A stretch of DNA of 64,000 nt from Methylorubrum rhodesianum (GTDB lineage Bacteria > Pseudomonadota > Alphaproteobacteria > Rhizobiales > Beijerinckiaceae). Below are positions 55,072-63,153 of this stretch, piece by piece; the stretch's first letter is position 1; every line of letters begins with the position of its first letter. The notes under the pieces are model-generated. The model did no database searches. It was not told the DNA's origin and saw nothing but the letters and a program-made list of their open reading frames with translations. The position numbers were made by a program, and so were the translations under genes. The stretch spans positions 372,001 to 436,000 of the forward strand of contig NZ_JACHOS010000002.1 in the NCBI RefSeq assembly GCF_014199985.1, read 5' to 3'.

Positions 55072-55689
55072 TCAGTTGGTCACGGGCGCGGACCGCCCGG
55101 CGGCGCGGATACGGCCCAGGACGCTGGCGTAGTTCTCCGGTGTCAGAATCCCGACGAGCTTGTCGCGGATCACACCGTCGGGCCCGATGATGAACGTTTC
55201 CGGCACGCCGTAGACGCCGAGATCGATGCCGGCCCGGCCGCTCGTATCGGCACCGACGGCGGCGAAGGGGAGACCGTTGCGCTCCAGCCAGCGCCGCCCG
55301 GCATCACCCGGATCCTTGTAGTCGATGCCGACCAGGCGGATGCCGGGCTCCTGCGCGAGCCGCATCAGCATCGGATGCTCGACCTGGCACGGGGCGCACC
55401 ACGAGGCGAAGACGTTGAGAACGGTGACCTGTCCCTTCAGGTCCGCGCTCGACAGTCCGGGCACCGGCTTGCCTTCGGCCTGCAGGCCGTTCACCGGCGC
55501 GAGCGAGAAGGCCGGCACGGGCTTGCCGATCAGTGCCGAGGGCAGAGCCTGCGGATCGGCGCCCGAGCGCAGCCGCACGAAGAACGCGACCGCCAGCACG
55601 GCGAAGACGAGCACCGGCAGCAAGACGAGGAGCGAGCGGCGGGGACGCTCGCCGCCGGGCGGCATCGCGCCTGGAGCCTGCGCACTCAC
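55072..55689 (-). CDS. ccmG: Thiol:disulfide interchange protein CcmG/DsbE
   Basis: Membrane-tethered thioredoxin that reduces apocytochrome c Cys residues. 205 residues from GTG 55689: an N-terminal anchor (LLVLLPVLVFAVLAVAFFV), the GKPVPAFSLAP start of the thioredoxin fold, the active site WCAPC (Cys98 and Cys101) and the cis-Pro region YGVPETFII. The start overlaps the ccmD stop (GTGA). Confidence 0.95.
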   Translation of the reverse strand: MSAQAPGAMPPGGERPRRSLLVLLPVLVFAVLAVAFFVRLRSGADPQALPSALIGKPVPAFSLAPVNGLQAEGKPVPGLSSADLKGQVTVLNVFASWCAPCQVEHPMLMRLAQEPGIRLVGIDYKDPGDAGRRWLERNGLPFAAVGADTSGRAGIDLGVYGVPETFIIGPDGVIRDKLVGILTPENYASVLGRIRAAGRSAPVTN

Positions 55690-55838
55690 GGCCGCCCTCC
55701 CCGGTCGTCCTGAAGCTCGGCGAGCGCACGGCGCTGGGTCCGCCCGTCCCACCAGCCATTGAGGATCAGGGCACCGAGCACCAGGGCGGCGAAGCCGTAG
55801 GAGCCGGCGATGAAGGGGGCGTAGGGTCCAAAGTCCAT
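55686..55838 (-). CDS. ccmD: Heme exporter protein CcmD
   Basis: 50 residues: MDFGPYAPFIAGSYGFAALV, one membrane helix, then WWDGRTQRRALAEL. This is the CcmD pattern (Tyr-rich N-term, single helix, basic tail). CcmD assists release of holo-CcmE from CcmABC. It sits between ccmC and ccmG, with a 4-bp overlap to the latter. Confidence 0.93.
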   Translation of the reverse strand: MDFGPYAPFIAGSYGFAALVLGALILNGWWDGRTQRRALAELQDDRGGRP

Positions 55839-55846
55839 GCTTGGTC

Positions 55847-56653
55847 TCAGATCGCCTGTCCGACGGGAAGGGTCGCGGCGGCGCGGGGAACCGCGACGGC
55901 CTCCTGCGCGCCGGAATCGAGCCGCTCGGCCTGCCGGATCAGCAGCGTGCGCACCCGGCGGCGGTAGATCTCGGTCCGCATCGCCTGCAAGTGCAGGGTG
56001 ACGCCGAGCAGGGTCATCGCCAGCACCATCTCGAGCAGCGGGTAGAGCATCGAGGAGTCGATCGACGAACCGCCCATGCGCAGGATCGAGGCGGGCTGGT
56101 GCAGCGTCGACCACCAGTTCACCGAGAACTTGATGATCGGCAGGTTCACCGCGCCGACCAGCGTCAGAATTGCGACCGCGCGGGCGGCACGGCTCGGATC
56201 CTCGATGGTCCGCCACAGCGCGATGATGCCGCAATAGATCAGGAACAGCACCAGCATCGAGGTCAGGCGCGCATCCCACACCCAGTAGGTCCCCCACATC
56301 GGCTTGCCCCAGAGCGAGCCGGTGACGAGGCAGATCAGGGTGAAGGCCGCGCCGATCGGTGCTGCGGCACGCTGCGAGACGTCGGCGAGGGGATGACGCC
56401 AGACCAGGGTGCCGATCGCCGACAGGGTCATCGCCCCGTAGAAGCCCATGCCGAGGATCGCGGCGGGCACGTGGACGTACATGATCCGCACGGTGTCGCC
56501 CTGCTGGTAGTCGGGCGGCACGACGAAAAAGGTCAGATACAGCCCGGTCGCCAGCAGCGCGGCCGAGCTCGCGGCGAGCCATGGCAAGGCCGCACCCGAC
56601 CAGCGCAGGAAGTGGCCCGGATGGGCGAGACGGTTCCAGAGAGCGGTCCACAT
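55847..56653 (-). CDS. ccmC: Heme exporter/heme handling protein CcmC
   Basis: CcmC loads heme onto CcmE. About 268 residues from ATG 56653; ATG 56665 is also possible. The six-helix protein keeps the tryptophan-rich WWD-type motif GKPMWGTYWVWDARLTSML and the flanking heme-ligand His residues in VHVPAAILG and TLHQPASI. It begins the ccmC-ccmD-ccmG unit, 15 kb from ccmAB and on the opposite strand. Confidence 0.95.
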   Translation of the reverse strand: MWTALWNRLAHPGHFLRWSGAALPWLAASSAALLATGLYLTFFVVPPDYQQGDTVRIMYVHVPAAILGMGFYGAMTLSAIGTLVWRHPLADVSQRAAAPIGAAFTLICLVTGSLWGKPMWGTYWVWDARLTSMLVLFLIYCGIIALWRTIEDPSRAARAVAILTLVGAVNLPIIKFSVNWWSTLHQPASILRMGGSSIDSSMLYPLLEMVLAMTLLGVTLHLQAMRTEIYRRRVRTLLIRQAERLDSGAQEAVAVPRAAATLPVGQAI

Positions 56654-56861
56654 GGCCGCTTCCATACCGCCGAGTGCGCTGCAGCAGCAATGCGCGTCAA
56701 CGTCCCGGCCAGCGTGTCCCCGGCCGATGCCGCCCAAGTCAGCCGGCTGCGGAATATTTGTGCAGCGCATGAACGGAACGGCCCGTAGATTAAAAACTTA
56801 CCGGCTTGTCCCGCTCGAAATCTACTGTTCGAGGCCTGAGGGCGATGTTGCAGGCTGACCC

Positions 56862-57701
56862 ATGCTGATCAAGACCGGTTACCACATCACTTTCGAAACC
56901 GATGCGGCAACGCCGATGTCGCTGCTGCTCAGTGTTCACCCCTCGCGCCAGGGCGACCTGCGCAGCCCCGAGACGATCACGTTCGATCCCCCGATTCCGC
57001 AGCGGCAGACGCTCGATGCCTTCGGCAATGTCTGCACCCGCATCGTCGCCCCATCCGGCCGCCTCTCGATCGCGGCGGATTTCCTCGTGGCCGATTCGGG
57101 TCTGCCCGATGCAGTGGTGCCGGAGGCCAGCCAGGCGCCGGTGGACGCCTTGCCGGACGAGGTGATGGTCTACCTGATGGCGAGCCGCTACTGCGACACC
57201 GACAACCTATGCGGGATCGCATGGCAGCTCTTCGGCCAGACGCCGGAGGGCTGGGCGCGGGTTCAGGCCATCGTCGACTACGTGCATGCACGCATCCGCT
57301 TCGACTACCAGCGCGCGGATGCCACCCGAACCGCCTCCGACGGCTATCACCAGCAGGTCGGCGTTTGTCGCGACTTCGCCCATCTCGCCATCGCGTTCTG
57401 CCGCTGCATGAACATCCCGGCGCGCTACTGCACGGGCTATCTCGGCGATATCGGCGTTCCACCCGTGCCCGATCCGATGGATTTCTCCGCGTGGTTCGAG
57501 GTCTATCTCGGCGGCCGCTGGTACACTTTCGATGCCCGCCACAACACGCCGCGGATCGGCCGGATCGTGATGGCGCGCGGTCGCGACGCCACGGATTGTG
57601 CGATCTCGACGAGCTTCGGCACGGCGCGGCTGGTCCGGTTCGAGGTTCACACCGACGCGGTGTCGGACGAGACGGCGGTCGATCTGATGCGGGCCGCCTA
57701 G
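56862..57701 (+). CDS. Transglutaminase-like cysteine protease family protein 2
   Basis: 279 residues: KTGYHITFETDAATPMSLLLSV at the N-terminus, catalytic VGVCRDFAHLAIAFCRCMNIPAR (Cys), FSAWFEVYLGGRWYTFDARH (His and Asp). It is a different paralogue from the 51-kb copy (different N-terminal text and motif surroundings). No signal peptide. It stands alone between ccmC and the lhgO-like gene. ATG 56862 is the only good start. Confidence 0.88.
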   Translation: MLIKTGYHITFETDAATPMSLLLSVHPSRQGDLRSPETITFDPPIPQRQTLDAFGNVCTRIVAPSGRLSIAADFLVADSGLPDAVVPEASQAPVDALPDEVMVYLMASRYCDTDNLCGIAWQLFGQTPEGWARVQAIVDYVHARIRFDYQRADATRTASDGYHQQVGVCRDFAHLAIAFCRCMNIPARYCTGYLGDIGVPPVPDPMDFSAWFEVYLGGRWYTFDARHNTPRIGRIVMARGRDATDCAISTSFGTARLVRFEVHTDAVSDETAVDLMRAA

Positions 57702-57806
57702 GACGCTTCCCGACCGAGTGGGTGTCGGCTCGTCATCAGACCGCTCCTTGCAACGGGGATCGGAATGGGCCGGCCTGATACGATCGTCTCGGGCATGGCG
57801 CCGGCG

Positions 57807-58901
57807 TCATGCCATCAGCCGATCGGCCACGGCCTCGGCCAGCGAGAGTGAGGACGTCAGGCCCGGGCTCTCGATCCCGAACAGCTGGACGAGTCCGGGC
57901 AGGCCGTGCTCGGCTGGTCCGTCGATGCGGAAGTCCGCCGCCGGCTCGCCGGGACCCGTGAGCTTCGGACGAATGCCGGCATAGTCCGGCGTCAGGCCTA
58001 GCTCCGGCAGGCCGGGCCAGTAACGCCGGATCGGTGCCGCGAAGCGATCGGCGCGCGCGGCATCGACGCTATAGTCGGGTGTGTCGACCCACTCGACATC
58101 GGGTCCGAACCGCATACGTCCAGCGAGATCCAGGGTTAGGTGAATGCCCAGGCCGCCCTCGACCGGTGCCGGATAGATCAGCCGCGAGAAGGCCGGTCGT
58201 CCGACGCACCCGAAATAGCTGCCCTTGGCCAGGACCTGCCGGGGTACGCTGCCCGGCACAGCCCCCTCGATCCGACGGGCAAGGGATTGCGCGCCGAGGC
58301 CGGCCGCGTTGACGAGACCGTCGACCGTCACGTCGCCCGCCGCCGCGCCGCCGAAGCGGACGTGCCAGCGCCCCTCCCGCCGCTCGGCGGCCTCGATCGG
58401 AGTGCGCAGAGCCAGCACGCCGCCGGCATCTTCGACATCCCCGAGGAAGGCGAGCATCAGAGCGTGGCTGTCGACGATCCCGGTTGCGGGGGAGTGAAGC
58501 GCGGCTACGCAGGACAAGGCCGGCTCGAGCGCGACGGCTTCGGCGCGTTCGAGCAGGTCGAGGCCCTCGACCCCGTTCTCGATCCCGCGCGAATAGATCG
58601 CTTCGAGCGTCGGGCGTTCCGCGTCGGACGTTGCCACGATGAGTTTGCCACAGAGGCGGTGGGGCACGCCGTGGCTCTCGCAAAAGTCGACGAGACGGTG
58701 GCGTCCCTCCACGCAATGATGGGCGCGGAGGGAGCCCGGCGGATAGTACATTCCGCCGTGAATCACCTCCGAGCTGCGCGCGGAGACGCCGGTCCCGATC
58801 GCCTCGGACGCCTCCGCGAGGATGACCGATGCACCGCGCAGGGCGAGAGCCCGCGCGATCGCGAGCCCGACCACCCCCGCTCCGACAACGAGCGCCTCCA
58901 T
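57807..58901 (-). CDS. L-2-hydroxyglutarate oxidase-like FAD oxidoreductase
   Basis: 364 residues. FAD-binding EALVVGAGVVGLAIARALALRG and the L2HGDH-like NSEVIHGGMYYPPGSLRAHHCVEGR-type region (here SSEVIHGGMYYPPGS) plus GLVNAAGLGAQSLA are typical of the LhgO/L2HGDH family, which oxidises L-2-hydroxyglutarate and related hydroxy acids. The substrate is not proven. It lies convergent to the transglutaminase-like gene. Confidence 0.88.
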   Translation of the reverse strand: MEALVVGAGVVGLAIARALALRGASVILAEASEAIGTGVSARSSEVIHGGMYYPPGSLRAHHCVEGRHRLVDFCESHGVPHRLCGKLIVATSDAERPTLEAIYSRGIENGVEGLDLLERAEAVALEPALSCVAALHSPATGIVDSHALMLAFLGDVEDAGGVLALRTPIEAAERREGRWHVRFGGAAAGDVTVDGLVNAAGLGAQSLARRIEGAVPGSVPRQVLAKGSYFGCVGRPAFSRLIYPAPVEGGLGIHLTLDLAGRMRFGPDVEWVDTPDYSVDAARADRFAAPIRRYWPGLPELGLTPDYAGIRPKLTGPGEPAADFRIDGPAEHGLPGLVQLFGIESPGLTSSLSLAEAVADRLMA

Positions 58902-59094
58902 GCCTCGCCGGCCTCACTCATCTCGCGACACAGGCTGTTTCCGGCCCGACCGCGAGGATCGGGCGGGGTCTGGAGGAATCGGACGGCGGGGTCGTCGATC
59001 GGATGACCCCTCCGGTGCCCTTTCGATTCCGCCGCTTCCCTATCGGATCGGATCAGGGTCTCGCTCGAGCGCCGTGCCGACCGGGACCCTACGA

Positions 59095-60414
59095 TCAGGT
59101 CTTGCTGTCGAGCGGTCGGCCGAGGAGACGGGCGAATTCCGCTTCGATCTCCTCGACCGAGAATGGGTTTTGGCCCTGAGCAGCCGCCTCCGAAGCCTCG
59201 GTCTTCGACGCTTCCGGCTTCGGCGGCTCGGACCGCGCCGGTTCGGGCCTGGAGGGTTGGGATAAGGCCGGCTCAGCTTTGGCCGCCTCGGGTCTGGCTG
59301 CCTCGGATCTGGCAGCTTCGGGCTTCGGCAGGTCCGGCTTGGCGGATTCAGGTCGGGACGGGGCCACGAATTGGGGCGGGGCAACGGGCTTGGCGGCCAC
59401 CTTCGGCTTCGGTTCGGACCTGGGTTCGGGCTTCGGCTCGGATTGGGGCGAGCTCGGCACGGCGGCCGGTGCGGGCTCCGGACTGACCGGGACGGCCGGC
59501 GGCGGCACGGCCGTCGCGGGAGACGGGCGGACCGGTTCGGCCGGCCGTGCCCCCGCCATCGCCGCCGCGATCGGATCGGCGCGGGGCGTCACCGGCTCGG
59601 GCGGCGGAGGTGCTTCGCTGGCGCCTCCGGGCGGCGGCGTGACGGCGGACGAGGGACGCTTCAGCGCGACCTGAAGCTGCCGTGCCATGTCGGAGAGGAC
59701 GGCCGGATCGACCGCCCTCGGCTCGCGGCTGGCCATGACCGGTGCAGGGTCAGGCGCGGAATCCGGTGCCGCTGCGCCTTCGGGGCGGGGGGGACGCTCG
59801 GACGCGGGCTCTGGCCGCGGGCTGACGACGGGCGGCGCGGTACGCCGCATCAGGCGGCTGACCGGCGTGACCGGTCGCGCCGGGGCATCGGCAGGCGAGA
59901 TCTCGGGCTCGAACAGGCCGGGATCGAGGGGGGGCGCCCGGTCGCCGGCGGGCGGAGCGCCGGAGATGGCGGGCGGCACCACCTCCGGCATCGCGAAGGT
60001 CGGAGGCATGGGCGAATCGAAGAAAGGATCGGTGCGCGGCGGCTCCAGGCCACCGGCGTCGGCGGCGCCGATCTCGCCCGAACGCGCGTGACCCTCCGCC
60101 GCATAGCGGCTCCCCGCCCCGCGCTGGATGTGCCGCTCGACCACGACATCGTTGGGACCGCCGACGAGAAGCAGATGCTCCACGTTGTCCCGCCGCAGCA
60201 GGATCAGCTGCCGCTGACGATCGAGCTCGTAGATGTCGACGATGCCGAGCCGCGGCTGGCGGCCGCGCTGGCCCGCCCCCGCCGAAAGGGTGAGGCCGCG
60301 CCCGGACAGCCGCATGAACAGCAGCGCCGCAATCAGGAGCAGCACCAGGATGACGACGAAGATCACCAGGAACTGCAGGGCGAGAGGACCGTCGGAACTG
60401 AAGAACGCTTGCAA
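59095..60414 (-). CDS. fliO: FliO-like flagellar protein with long proline-rich tail
   Basis: 439 residues if started at TTG 60414, the only start near the beginning of the conserved text. One membrane helix (LQFLVIFVVILVLLLIAALL) is followed by the FliO/MopB segment RLGIVDIYELDRQRQLILLRRDN and VEHLLLVGGPNDVVVE. The remaining ~340 residues are low-complexity (PEPARPEAAKAEPALSQPSR-type Pro/Ala/Glu/Lys repeats), much longer than normal FliO. It is divergent from flgB, a usual FliO position in this group. Confidence 0.78.
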   Translation of the reverse strand: MQAFFSSDGPLALQFLVIFVVILVLLLIAALLFMRLSGRGLTLSAGAGQRGRQPRLGIVDIYELDRQRQLILLRRDNVEHLLLVGGPNDVVVERHIQRGAGSRYAAEGHARSGEIGAADAGGLEPPRTDPFFDSPMPPTFAMPEVVPPAISGAPPAGDRAPPLDPGLFEPEISPADAPARPVTPVSRLMRRTAPPVVSPRPEPASERPPRPEGAAAPDSAPDPAPVMASREPRAVDPAVLSDMARQLQVALKRPSSAVTPPPGGASEAPPPPEPVTPRADPIAAAMAGARPAEPVRPSPATAVPPPAVPVSPEPAPAAVPSSPQSEPKPEPRSEPKPKVAAKPVAPPQFVAPSRPESAKPDLPKPEAARSEAARPEAAKAEPALSQPSRPEPARSEPPKPEASKTEASEAAAQGQNPFSVEEIEAEFARLLGRPLDSKT

Positions 60415-60748
60415 GACCCGCGTCTTTCGTAGTCGGAGCTTCGGTGTCGGTGCGCGGCGTCCAGCGGTGACTGGAGCCGGCGGGCGACGCGATCTCGGCC
60501 CCACGCAATACAATGCCTGATTATCGCCGCCGCCCAGCCGCCCGGCAACAAAGGCTGACACTTCGTTAACAACTCGGTGCGTCGCAACTCGCCGATTTTT
60601 CACCCCGTTCGTCGGGGCGGACGAATGGGCACCCGGCAGGATTTGCCCGGTTAACGGCTCCTTAACCATGTCGGCGGCAGATTCTGCCGGGTCCGGAGGT
60701 GCGGCTCCTCACGAGTCCCGTCGCCTTCCGCACCGGATCCGAGGCACC
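60415..60748. other. Divergent control region of fliO-like gene and flgB
   Basis: About 330 bp with no gene. It holds the CtrA box and one further GTTAAC half-site near 60567. The second half is lower in GC than the coding flanks. Confidence 0.5.
60651..60666 (+). promoter_or_regulatory. CtrA-type binding site upstream of flgB
   Basis: TTAA (60651-60654), exactly 7 nt, TTAA (60662-60665) followed by C. This is the TTAA-N7-TTAA(C) box recognised by the cell-cycle regulator CtrA, which activates flagellar genes in Alphaproteobacteria. It lies 83 bp before the flgB start. Confidence 0.75.
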
Positions 60749-61165
60749 ATGTCGCTCACCGACCTGCCCTTGCTCGGCATGCTGCGCACCCGGATGCACT
60801 GGCATCAGGCCCGCCAAGCCCTGCTCGCCGAGAACGTCGCCAATGCCGACATGGCGGGTTTTCGCCCGCGCGACCTGGCTGAGCCTTCGGCCGCCTCCAC
60901 CGGCCTCGCTGCCCCCGTCGGCGCCTCCGTCGGCGGCGACGGGCTCGCCCGCACCGATTCCGCGCATATCGGGATGCCGGCCAGTGCCGGGCCGAACGCC
61001 GACCCACGCCGTTTCAAGGGCTTCGAGGTCCGCCCCTCCGGCAACGGGGTGAACCTGGAGGAGGAGATGATGAAGGCCGGTGACAACCAAGCCGACTATC
61101 AGCTCGTCGCCTCGCTCTACCAGAAGAGCCTCGACGCCCTGAAGATCGCCGTCGGCAAGCGCTGA
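60749..61165 (+). CDS. flgB: Flagellar basal-body rod protein FlgB
   Basis: Proximal rod component. 138 residues from ATG 60749; longer in-frame starts are unconserved. The N-terminal rod signature RQALLAENVANADMAGFRPRDL and the C-terminal helix GNGVNLEEEMMKAGDNQADYQLVASLYQKSLD are standard. First gene of flgB-flgC-fliE-fliQ-fliR-flhB, behind a CtrA box. Confidence 0.96.
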   Translation: MSLTDLPLLGMLRTRMHWHQARQALLAENVANADMAGFRPRDLAEPSAASTGLAAPVGASVGGDGLARTDSAHIGMPASAGPNADPRRFKGFEVRPSGNGVNLEEEMMKAGDNQADYQLVASLYQKSLDALKIAVGKR

Positions 61166-61186
61166 GATCCGTAAACGGAGACCGTC

Positions 61187-61597
61187 ATGGATTTCCTGAA
61201 GAGCCTCGGCATCGCTGCTTCCGGCCTCAAGGCGCAGTCCGGCCGGATGCGCATCATCGCCGAGAACATCGCCAACGCCGATTCGACGGCGCAGACGCCC
61301 GGCGGTGATCCCTATCGGCGCAAGATCCCGACCTTCGCGAGCCGCTTCGACCGCGAGTTGAACGCCAGTGTCATCGAAGCCGGCCGGGTGCGGCGCGACC
61401 CCACGCCGTTCCGCACCAAGCACGACCCCGGCAACCCGGCCGCGGATGCCCGCGGCGAGGTGCGCATGCCCAACGTCAACGGGCTGATCGAGAACATGGA
61501 CATGCGCGAGGCCCAGCGCTCCTACGAGGCCAACCTCAACATGGTGACCGCCACGCGGCGGATGATCTCCCGCACCCTCGAGATCCTGAAGGCGTAG
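61187..61597 (+). CDS. flgC: Flagellar basal-body rod protein FlgC
   Basis: 136 residues: GLKAQSGRMRIIAENIANAD is the rod-family N-terminus, and NVNGLIENMDMREAQRSYEAN plus the C-terminal RMISRTLEILKA complete it. FlgC stacks with FlgB in the proximal rod. It lies 21 bp after flgB. Confidence 0.97.
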   Translation: MDFLKSLGIAASGLKAQSGRMRIIAENIANADSTAQTPGGDPYRRKIPTFASRFDRELNASVIEAGRVRRDPTPFRTKHDPGNPAADARGEVRMPNVNGLIENMDMREAQRSYEANLNMVTATRRMISRTLEILKA

Positions 61598-61602
61598 CCC
61601 CG

Positions 61603-61926
61603 ATGACGACCTCCGCCTTCGCCGCCGGCGCCTACGGTGCCGCCCAGGGCCTCGCCCGCCCGGGCATCCCGAAACCTGCGCAGGGCATCGCCCAGGGGCC
61701 GACGGCCCCGGGCGGTTTCACCGGGTTCCTGCAGCAAAGCCTCGACAGCGTCGCCCAGTCCGGCGCGCAGGCCGACCGGGCCGCCCTCTCGGCGGCGGCG
61801 GGCAAGGCCAACGTGGTGGATGTCGTCACCGCCGTCGCCGAGAGCGAAACCGCCCTCCAGACCCTGGTCGCGGTGCGCGACCGCGTGATCTCCGCCTACG
61901 AGGAGATCATGAGGATGCCGATCTGA
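61603..61926 (+). CDS. fliE: Flagellar hook-basal body complex protein FliE
   Basis: 107 residues. The C-terminal half DVVTAVAESETALQTLVAVRDRVISAYEEIMRMPI is the conserved FliE domain that links the MS ring to the rod. The N-terminal half is Gly/Pro/Ala-rich and variable. It starts 6 bp after flgC. An 84-bp gap with a weak GC hairpin precedes fliQ. Confidence 0.95.
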   Translation: MTTSAFAAGAYGAAQGLARPGIPKPAQGIAQGPTAPGGFTGFLQQSLDSVAQSGAQADRAALSAAAGKANVVDVVTAVAESETALQTLVAVRDRVISAYEEIMRMPI

Positions 61927-62010
61927 TACTTTTCCGATTCTCCCCTCTCCCGACAACGGAGAGAGAACACCTCACCAAACACCCGACGAGCAGGCGAGAA
62001 ACTTGAGACA

Positions 62011-62277
62011 ATGACCGGCCTCGCCATCCTCGACATCGCCCGCGACGGCATCTTCGTCTTCCTGAAGGTGGCCGGACCGCTGATGATCGTCGCCCTCGTC
62101 GTCGGTCTGATCGTCTCGCTGTTCCAGGCGCTGACGCAGATTCAGGAGCAGACGCTGATCTACGTACCGAAGATCGTCGCGGTGTTCGGGGTGATGCTGC
62201 TGATGCTCCCCTTCATCGGCGACGCCATGGCCGCCTACATGGCGCGGATCGCCGCCCGGATCGCCGCGGGCGGATGA
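62011..62277 (+). CDS. fliQ: Flagellar export protein FliQ
   Basis: 88 residues, two membrane helices: LKVAGPLMIVALVVGLIVSLFQALTQIQEQTL is the diagnostic FliQ stretch, and YVPKIVAVFGVMLLMLPFIG the second helix. FliQ builds the FliPQR export gate. fliP is not in this cluster and must lie elsewhere. Confidence 0.97.
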   Translation: MTGLAILDIARDGIFVFLKVAGPLMIVALVVGLIVSLFQALTQIQEQTLIYVPKIVAVFGVMLLMLPFIGDAMAAYMARIAARIAAGG

Positions 62278-62322
62278 TGAAGCCGCAGCGCGGGCACGGC
62301 CGAGCGTGTAGGATGGGCGGGC

Positions 62323-63099
62323 ATGACCACGCCGCTCGACCTGCTGCTGCCCGGCCTCGCGGCGGCCTTCCTCATCACCTTCGCCCGGGTCGGTACGCTG
62401 ATCATGCTGATGCCGGGCCTCGGCGAGCAGCTCATCGCCGGCCGCGTCCGGCTCGCCCTCGCGCTCCTCGTGACGCTGGTGCTGTTCCCCACCGTGCGGC
62501 CGATGCTGCCGACGGGCAACGCCGCCCTGGCATCGCCCGCCCTGATCGGGCTCCTGTTCGGCGAGATCCTGATCGGGCTGATGCTGGGCCTGTGCGTGCG
62601 CATGATCCTGGCCGCGCTCCAGACCGCGGGCGTGGTGATCTCGCAGCAGCTCGGCCTGTCCTACGCCATGACCGTCGACCCGACGATGGGCGGGCAGCAG
62701 GCGGCGCTCGGCAACTTTCTGGCCCTGCTCGGCGTCACCCTCATCATGGCGACCGACCTGCACCACGTCGCCCTGGAAGCGATCGGGCGCAGTTACCTCC
62801 TGCTGCCGCCGAGCGGCGTCCCGGCCATGGCGGATGCCGCCAAGCTGGCGCTCGACGCGTTCAGCCGCGGCTTCGCCCTGGCAGTGAGGATTTCCGGACC
62901 GTTCATCGTGTTCGGCATCCTGTTCAATCTCGGGCTCGGCGTCCTCTCCCGGCTGATGCCGCAGCTACAGGTGTTCTTCCTCGCGGTTCCGGCCTCCGTG
63001 CTGATCGGCATGATGCTGCTCGTCGGAGCCCTGGGTCTCGTCATGGGACTGTTCCTGGACGATCTCGGCCGTTATCTCGGCGCGTTCCTCGGGCGCTGA
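62323..63099 (+). CDS. fliR: Flagellar export protein FliR
   Basis: 258 residues with six or more helices: FARVGTLIMLMPGLGEQLIAGRV at the N-terminus, GQQLGLS-type segment QQLGLSYAMTVDPTMGGQQA, and the family region ISGPFIVFGILFNLGLGVLS. FliR is the core of the FliPQR channel. It follows fliQ by 45 bp. Confidence 0.96.
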   Translation: MTTPLDLLLPGLAAAFLITFARVGTLIMLMPGLGEQLIAGRVRLALALLVTLVLFPTVRPMLPTGNAALASPALIGLLFGEILIGLMLGLCVRMILAALQTAGVVISQQLGLSYAMTVDPTMGGQQAALGNFLALLGVTLIMATDLHHVALEAIGRSYLLLPPSGVPAMADAAKLALDAFSRGFALAVRISGPFIVFGILFNLGLGVLSRLMPQLQVFFLAVPASVLIGMMLLVGALGLVMGLFLDDLGRYLGAFLGR

Positions 63100-63153
63100 T
63101 CGCCATCGCGCTGATCGCCCTCGCGCTGATCCGGAACACGGGAGCCTGAGCCG

